Below are positions 6,603 through 9,444 of a stretch of 9,444 nucleotides of DNA, piece after piece. The DNA comes from Gaiellasilicea sp039914895 (GTDB taxonomy: Bacteria; Actinomycetota; Thermoleophilia; Gaiellales; Gaiellaceae): positions 1 to 9,444 of the forward strand of contig JBDSOJ010000007.1 of NCBI GenBank assembly GCA_039914895.1, written 5' to 3'. The notes beneath the pieces are model-generated. The model saw only the letters and a program-made list of their open reading frames with translations. It ran no database searches and was not told where the DNA came from. Made by a program: the position numbers and the translations under genes. Every line of letters starts with the position of its first letter. The first letter of the stretch is position 1.

Positions 6603-7727
6603 ATGCGCATCGGCGTCGCCAGGGAGATCAAGCCGCAGGAGTACCGGGTGGCGCTGACGCCGGCGGGCGCGCGCGAGCTCGTCCAGCGCGGACACGACGT
6701 TGTCGTCGAGACGGGTGCGGGCGCCGGCAGCCAGTTCCCGGACGAGCAGTACGCCGCCACCGGCGCGCGGATCGCCTCGGTCGACGAGGTCTGGGAAAGC
6801 GTCGAGCTGCTCCTGAAGGTGAAGGAGCCGATCGCGCTCGAGTATCCGCGGCTGCGCGAGGGACTCGTGCTCTTCACGTATCTCCACATCGCCGCCGACG
6901 AGCCGCTCACCCGTGCGCTCGTCGAGAGCGGGGTCACCGGCGTCGCGTACGAGACGGTCGAGACCGACGACCGCAGGTTGCCGCTGCTGGCGCCGATGAG
7001 CGAGGTCGCCGGCCGGCTCGCGGCGCAGGCGGGCGCCCACTACCTCGAGCGGCCGAAGGGCGGCCGCGGCCTCTTGCTCGGCGGGGTGGCGGGCGTCGCA
7101 CCCGGCAAGGTCGTCGTGATCGGGGGTGGCATCGTCGGCTACAACGCCGCCGTGATCGCGCTCGGGCTCGGGGCGCAGGTGACGATCCTCGAGCGCTCCG
7201 TCGACCGGATGCGCCACCTCGAGGAGACGCTGCACGGCCGCGTCAGCCTCGTCATGTCCTCGACGCTGCAGATCGAGGAGTCGGTGCAGGACGCCGACGT
7301 CGTCATCGGCGCCGTCCTGATCCCGGGCGCGCTCGCGCCGAAGCTGCTGACGCGCGAGATGGTGCAGGGGATGAAGCAGGGAAGCGTCTTCTGCGACGTC
7401 GCGATCGACCAGGGCGGCTGCGCCGAGACGTCACACGCGACCACGCACGACGATCCCGTCTACGACGTCGACGGTGTCCTCCACTACTGCGTCGCCAACA
7501 TGCCCGGCGCGGTGCCGATCACCTCGACGAAGGCGCTCACGAACGTGACCCTCCCGTACGTCGAGGCGATCGCCGATCAGGGTCTCGCGGCTGCCGTCGC
7601 ACGCGACAGGACGCTCGCGGGCGGTGTCAACGTCGTCGACGGGAAGCTCACGTACGAGGCCGTCGCCGAGGCCCACGGGCTCGACTACACCCCCCTTGAA
7701 GACGTTCTCGCAGCGCCTGCGGTCTAG
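6603..7727 (+). CDS. ald: Alanine dehydrogenase
   Basis: This 374-residue NAD-dependent enzyme interconverts L-alanine and pyruvate plus ammonia, linking amino-acid catabolism to central carbon metabolism. It has the normal family length and no gaps. By alignment with the M. tuberculosis enzyme recalled from memory, Arg15 and Lys74 (in LLKVKEP) bind substrate, His95 (in TYLHIA) and Asp269 (in DVAIDQGGC) are catalytic, and the NAD-binding Rossmann loop is VVIGGGIVGYNAA (171-183). The segments LLAPMSEVAGRLA and HYCVANMPGAVPITSTKALT are near-invariant in the family. The start at 6603 gives the standard MRIGVAREIKPQEYRVALTP N-terminus. It lies 69 bases after the DUF3866 gene and seems to have its own promoter. 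Its TAG stop is interleaved with the stop of the convergent small membrane-protein gene in a single CTAG. Confidence 0.97.
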   Translation: MRIGVAREIKPQEYRVALTPAGARELVQRGHDVVVETGAGAGSQFPDEQYAATGARIASVDEVWESVELLLKVKEPIALEYPRLREGLVLFTYLHIAADEPLTRALVESGVTGVAYETVETDDRRLPLLAPMSEVAGRLAAQAGAHYLERPKGGRGLLLGGVAGVAPGKVVVIGGGIVGYNAAVIALGLGAQVTILERSVDRMRHLEETLHGRVSLVMSSTLQIEESVQDADVVIGAVLIPGALAPKLLTREMVQGMKQGSVFCDVAIDQGGCAETSHATTHDDPVYDVDGVLHYCVANMPGAVPITSTKALTNVTLPYVEAIADQGLAAAVARDRTLAGGVNVVDGKLTYEAVAEAHGLDYTPLEDVLAAPAV

Positions 7728-7870
7728 CCGGTCTTCTGCTGCCGCGCCTCGAGCTGCTTCTGAGCCTTCGAGGGGCTGAGCTTGACCACGAGCCACGTGA
7801 TCCCGGCTGCGAGCGCGAGGATCGCGACGATGTACACAAGCAGGCCGAGCAGTCCGATGACTTGTTCCAT
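7724..7870 (-). CDS. Small single-pass membrane protein, 48 residues
   Basis: On the minus strand an ATG at 7870 opens a 48-codon frame ending in TAG at 7724. Residues 4-29 form one clear hydrophobic helix (from VIGLLGLLVYIVAILALAAG through ITWLVV), followed by a basic, Gln/Lys-rich tail (K30, K35, K38, R43, K46). By the positive-inside rule the tail should face the cytoplasm. It fills the whole space between ald and deoB, leaving only 20 bases upstream, and has a -10-like TAGTCT ending 9 bases before the ATG. The stop codon shares a CTAG with the ald stop. I do not recognise the family. The composition, the exact fit in the gap and the promoter support a real gene, but it is short and a chance frame cannot be excluded without homologues. 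Possible roles include a membrane-complex subunit or stress-related small protein; neither is supported directly. Confidence 0.68.
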   Translation of the reverse strand: MEQVIGLLGLLVYIVAILALAAGITWLVVKLSPSKAQKQLEARQQKTG

Positions 7871-7884
7871 GCGCGCCGTAGACT
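7857..7884 (+). promoter_or_regulatory. Putative promoter of deoB
   Basis: ATGACT (7857-7862, four of six matches to TTGACA) and TAGACT (7879-7884) are separated by 16 bases. The -10 ends 6 bases before the GTG at 7891, so transcription would begin at or beside the start codon. The -35 lies inside the small membrane-protein gene on the other strand. Confidence 0.5.
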
Positions 7885-7885
7885 A
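7880..7885 (-). promoter_or_regulatory. Putative -10 element of the small membrane-protein gene
   Basis: TAGTCT on the minus strand is almost the exact reverse of the deoB -10, because TAGACTA is nearly palindromic. It ends 9 bases before the ATG at 7870. No convincing -35 is visible; TTACGC around 7909-7904 is the nearest candidate and is weak. Confidence 0.35.
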
Positions 7886-7890
7886 GCTGC

Positions 7891-9057
7891 GTGCCGCGGG
7901 CCTGCGTAATCGTGCTCGACGCCGTCGGCGCGGGAGAGTTGCCCGATGCGGCCTCGTTCGGAGACGAGGGCTCGAACACGCTCGGCAACGTGGCCCGCGT
8001 CGTCGGCGGCCTCGATCTGCCGGCACTCGAAGCCCTGGGCCTCGGCAACGTGATGGAGCTCGAGGGCTGTCCGCCCCAGCCGGGCGCACCCGCCGTCGCC
8101 GGCCGGCTGCTCGAGCGCTCGAAGGGCAAGGACACGACGACGGGCCATTGGGAGCTGATGGGCGTCGTCACGCCGACCGCGATGCCGACCTACTCGCACG
8201 GCTTCCCGCACGATGTGATCGACCTGTTCATGCACAAGACGGGGCGCGGCGTGCTCGGGAACAAGGCCGCGTCGGGGACGGAGATCATTCAGGAGCTCGG
8301 CGACGAGCATCAGCGAACGGGGAAGTGGATCGTCTACACCTCCGCCGACTCGGTCTTTCAGATCGCCGCGCACGAGGAGACGATCCCGCTCGAGGAGCTC
8401 TATTCAGGCTGCAAGATCGCGCGCGAGATCCTGACCGGACCGCACGCCGTCGGGCGCGTGATCGCGAGGCCGTTCGCCGGCGTGCCCGGCAGCTACGAGC
8501 GGACGCCGAATCGCCACGACTACTCGCTCGAGCCGCGACGGCCGAACTACCTCTCGCTCGTCCGCGACGCGAGCAACACGGTGTACGCGGTCGGGAAGAT
8601 CAGCGACATCTATGCGGGCTGCGACATCGACGAGTCGTTTCCGACCAAATCGAACGTGGACGGGATCTCGAAGACGGTCGAGCTGTTGCAGACGATCGAC
8701 GGCGGCTTCGTCTTCACGAACCTCGTCGAGACGGACATGCTCTGGGGCCACCGCAACGATCCCGTCAACTTCCACCGCTGCCTGCAGGACTTCGACCGGC
8801 GGCTCGAGGACATCCTCGAGGCGCTCCGGCCCGGCGATCTGCTGATCATCACGTCGGACCACGGCTGCGACCCGACCACGCCCTCGACGGATCATTCGCG
8901 CGAGCACGCGCTCCTGCTCGCGTACGCGGCCGGGCGCAACGCCAAGGGCGCCGTGCACGAGGGCGAGTTCGGCGACGTCGGTGCGACGGTGAACGCCTGG
9001 CTCGGCGGCAAGGCGCCCGGACGCGGGATCCCGGGCACGCCGATTCTGCAGCCGTGA
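7891..9057 (+). CDS. deoB: Phosphopentomutase
   Basis: This 388-residue alkaline-phosphatase-superfamily enzyme moves phosphate between C1 and C5 of ribose or deoxyribose, connecting nucleoside salvage to the pentose phosphate pathway. The two-metal site is intact: Asp10 in VIVLDAVGAGELPDA, the phosphorylated threonine (probably Thr82) in GKDTTTGHWELMG, Asp282 and His287 in TDMLWGH, Asp323-His324 in TSDHGCDPT, and His335 in STDHSREH. The spacing agrees with the Bacillus cereus enzyme recalled from memory (a constant offset of four for the C-terminal ligands). The inserted cap domain (about 95-210) includes HGFPHDVID and SADSVFQIAAHEE. GTG at 7891 is favoured because it sits 6 bases after a -10-like hexamer and gives the usual short N-terminus. 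The downstream methyltransferase start overlaps its stop. No other deo gene is present in the window. Confidence 0.96.
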   Translation: MPRACVIVLDAVGAGELPDAASFGDEGSNTLGNVARVVGGLDLPALEALGLGNVMELEGCPPQPGAPAVAGRLLERSKGKDTTTGHWELMGVVTPTAMPTYSHGFPHDVIDLFMHKTGRGVLGNKAASGTEIIQELGDEHQRTGKWIVYTSADSVFQIAAHEETIPLEELYSGCKIAREILTGPHAVGRVIARPFAGVPGSYERTPNRHDYSLEPRRPNYLSLVRDASNTVYAVGKISDIYAGCDIDESFPTKSNVDGISKTVELLQTIDGGFVFTNLVETDMLWGHRNDPVNFHRCLQDFDRRLEDILEALRPGDLLIITSDHGCDPTTPSTDHSREHALLLAYAAGRNAKGAVHEGEFGDVGATVNAWLGGKAPGRGIPGTPILQP

Positions 9058-9444
9058 GCCTGAACGACCCGGCCACCGTCGCGGATGAGTACTCGAGTGA
9101 GCGTGGCCTCCTCGGCCGACGGGACGCCTACCGGTACGCGGAGGGGCCGGATGCGCCTTCGCTCGCCGTCGAGGCGGTGCTGGAGGTGCAGCCGCGCCGG
9201 GTACTGGAGGTCGGCTGCGGCCCGGGCGAAGCGTCCGAGCGCATTGCAGCGAGCGGCGCCGAGGTGATCGCGGTAGACATCTCGGCGCGTATGGTCGAGC
9301 TCAGCCGCGCCCGCGGCGTGGCCGCCCGAGTCGGCGACGTCCAAGAGCTCCCCTTCGAGGATGCAAGCTTTGATTGCGCTCTGGCGGCATGGATGCTCTA
9401 CCACGTGCCCGATGTCGAACGCGCGGTTTCTGAGCTCGCGCGCG
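9054..9444 (+). CDS. Class I SAM-dependent methyltransferase, 5' part
   Basis: A GTG at 9054 overlaps the deoB stop as GTGA and opens a frame that stays open to the right edge (130 codons visible). The first 45 residues include a YxSERGLLGRRDAY-like helical lead-in. The Rossmann core follows: motif I LEVGCGPGEAS (51-61), the acidic ribose-binding Asp75 in VIAVDIS, Asp95 in VGDVQELPF, and the DASFDCALAAWMLYHVPD segment typical of the Methyltransf_11/UbiE-like group. This fold methylates many small molecules, RNAs and lipids, and nothing visible identifies the substrate. Translation is probably coupled to deoB. The C-terminal part, which usually carries substrate specificity, is outside the window. 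Confidence 0.88.
   Translation, partial: MSLNDPATVADEYSSERGLLGRRDAYRYAEGPDAPSLAVEAVLEVQPRRVLEVGCGPGEASERIAASGAEVIAVDISARMVELSRARGVAARVGDVQELPFEDASFDCALAAWMLYHVPDVERAVSELAR

Noticed and set aside
5493..7235. Long antisense reading frame of about 580 codons
   Set aside because: It lies opposite DUF3866 and ald, has the Arg/His-rich composition of a shadow frame in high-GC DNA, and shows no recognisable motif.
5966..7699. Long plus-strand frame of about 577 codons overlapping DUF3866 and ald
   Set aside because: It is extremely Arg/Gly-rich, crosses two secure genes in another frame, and carries no domain signature.
1..9444. CRISPR array, phage, transposon or defence system
   Set aside because: There are no direct repeats with spacers, no transposase or integrase motifs and no restriction or toxin-antitoxin genes. 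All large frames are housekeeping or metabolic genes.

Overview
This 9.4 kb window is very GC-rich, gene-dense chromosomal DNA from an actinobacterium. The opening gene order (a SteB/MctB-type protein, a glycosyltransferase gene, then pyrG) resembles the mycobacterial Rv1698-pyrG neighbourhood. The coding style, short gaps and apparently leaderless starts point to a deep-branching actinobacterium such as the Thermoleophilia (Gaiellales/Solirubrobacterales). That placement is inferred from general resemblance, not from a marker gene. There are no rRNA, tRNA, CRISPR or transposon signatures.

Region 1 (1-3668, plus strand) is a tightly packed run. It holds the 3' end of a SteB/MctB (DUF3186) envelope protein, a one-piece fusion of a family-2 glycosyltransferase with a shortened polyprenyl-phosphate sugar-phosphate transferase (PNPT/MraY-WecA-like) domain, and a full-length CTP synthase (pyrG). 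Consecutive genes overlap by 8 and 3 bases, so translation is probably coupled. The first two genes look like an envelope/division module.

Region 2 (3695-4414, minus strand) is a single alpha/beta-hydrolase gene facing the opposite way. A 75-base divergent gap separates it from the next block.

Region 3 (4490-7727, plus strand) holds a PepT-like M20 metallopeptidase, a DUF3866 protein of unknown function whose start overlaps the peptidase end, and alanine dehydrogenase (ald) after a 69-base gap that carries its own promoter-like sequence.

Region 4 (7724-9444) begins with a 48-codon single-pass membrane protein gene on the minus strand, whose stop codon shares a CTAG with the ald stop. It is separated by only 20 bases from the divergent deoB (phosphopentomutase). 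deoB overlaps by 4 bases a SAM-dependent methyltransferase gene that runs off the window.

A recurrent pattern is a -10-like hexamer 6-10 bases before the start codon at every gene that begins a transcription unit here, suggesting leaderless mRNAs. The 20-base gap before deoB contains a symmetric -10 sequence that could fire in both directions. The most unusual protein is the GT2-PNPT fusion. The most easily overlooked gene is the 48-residue membrane protein.
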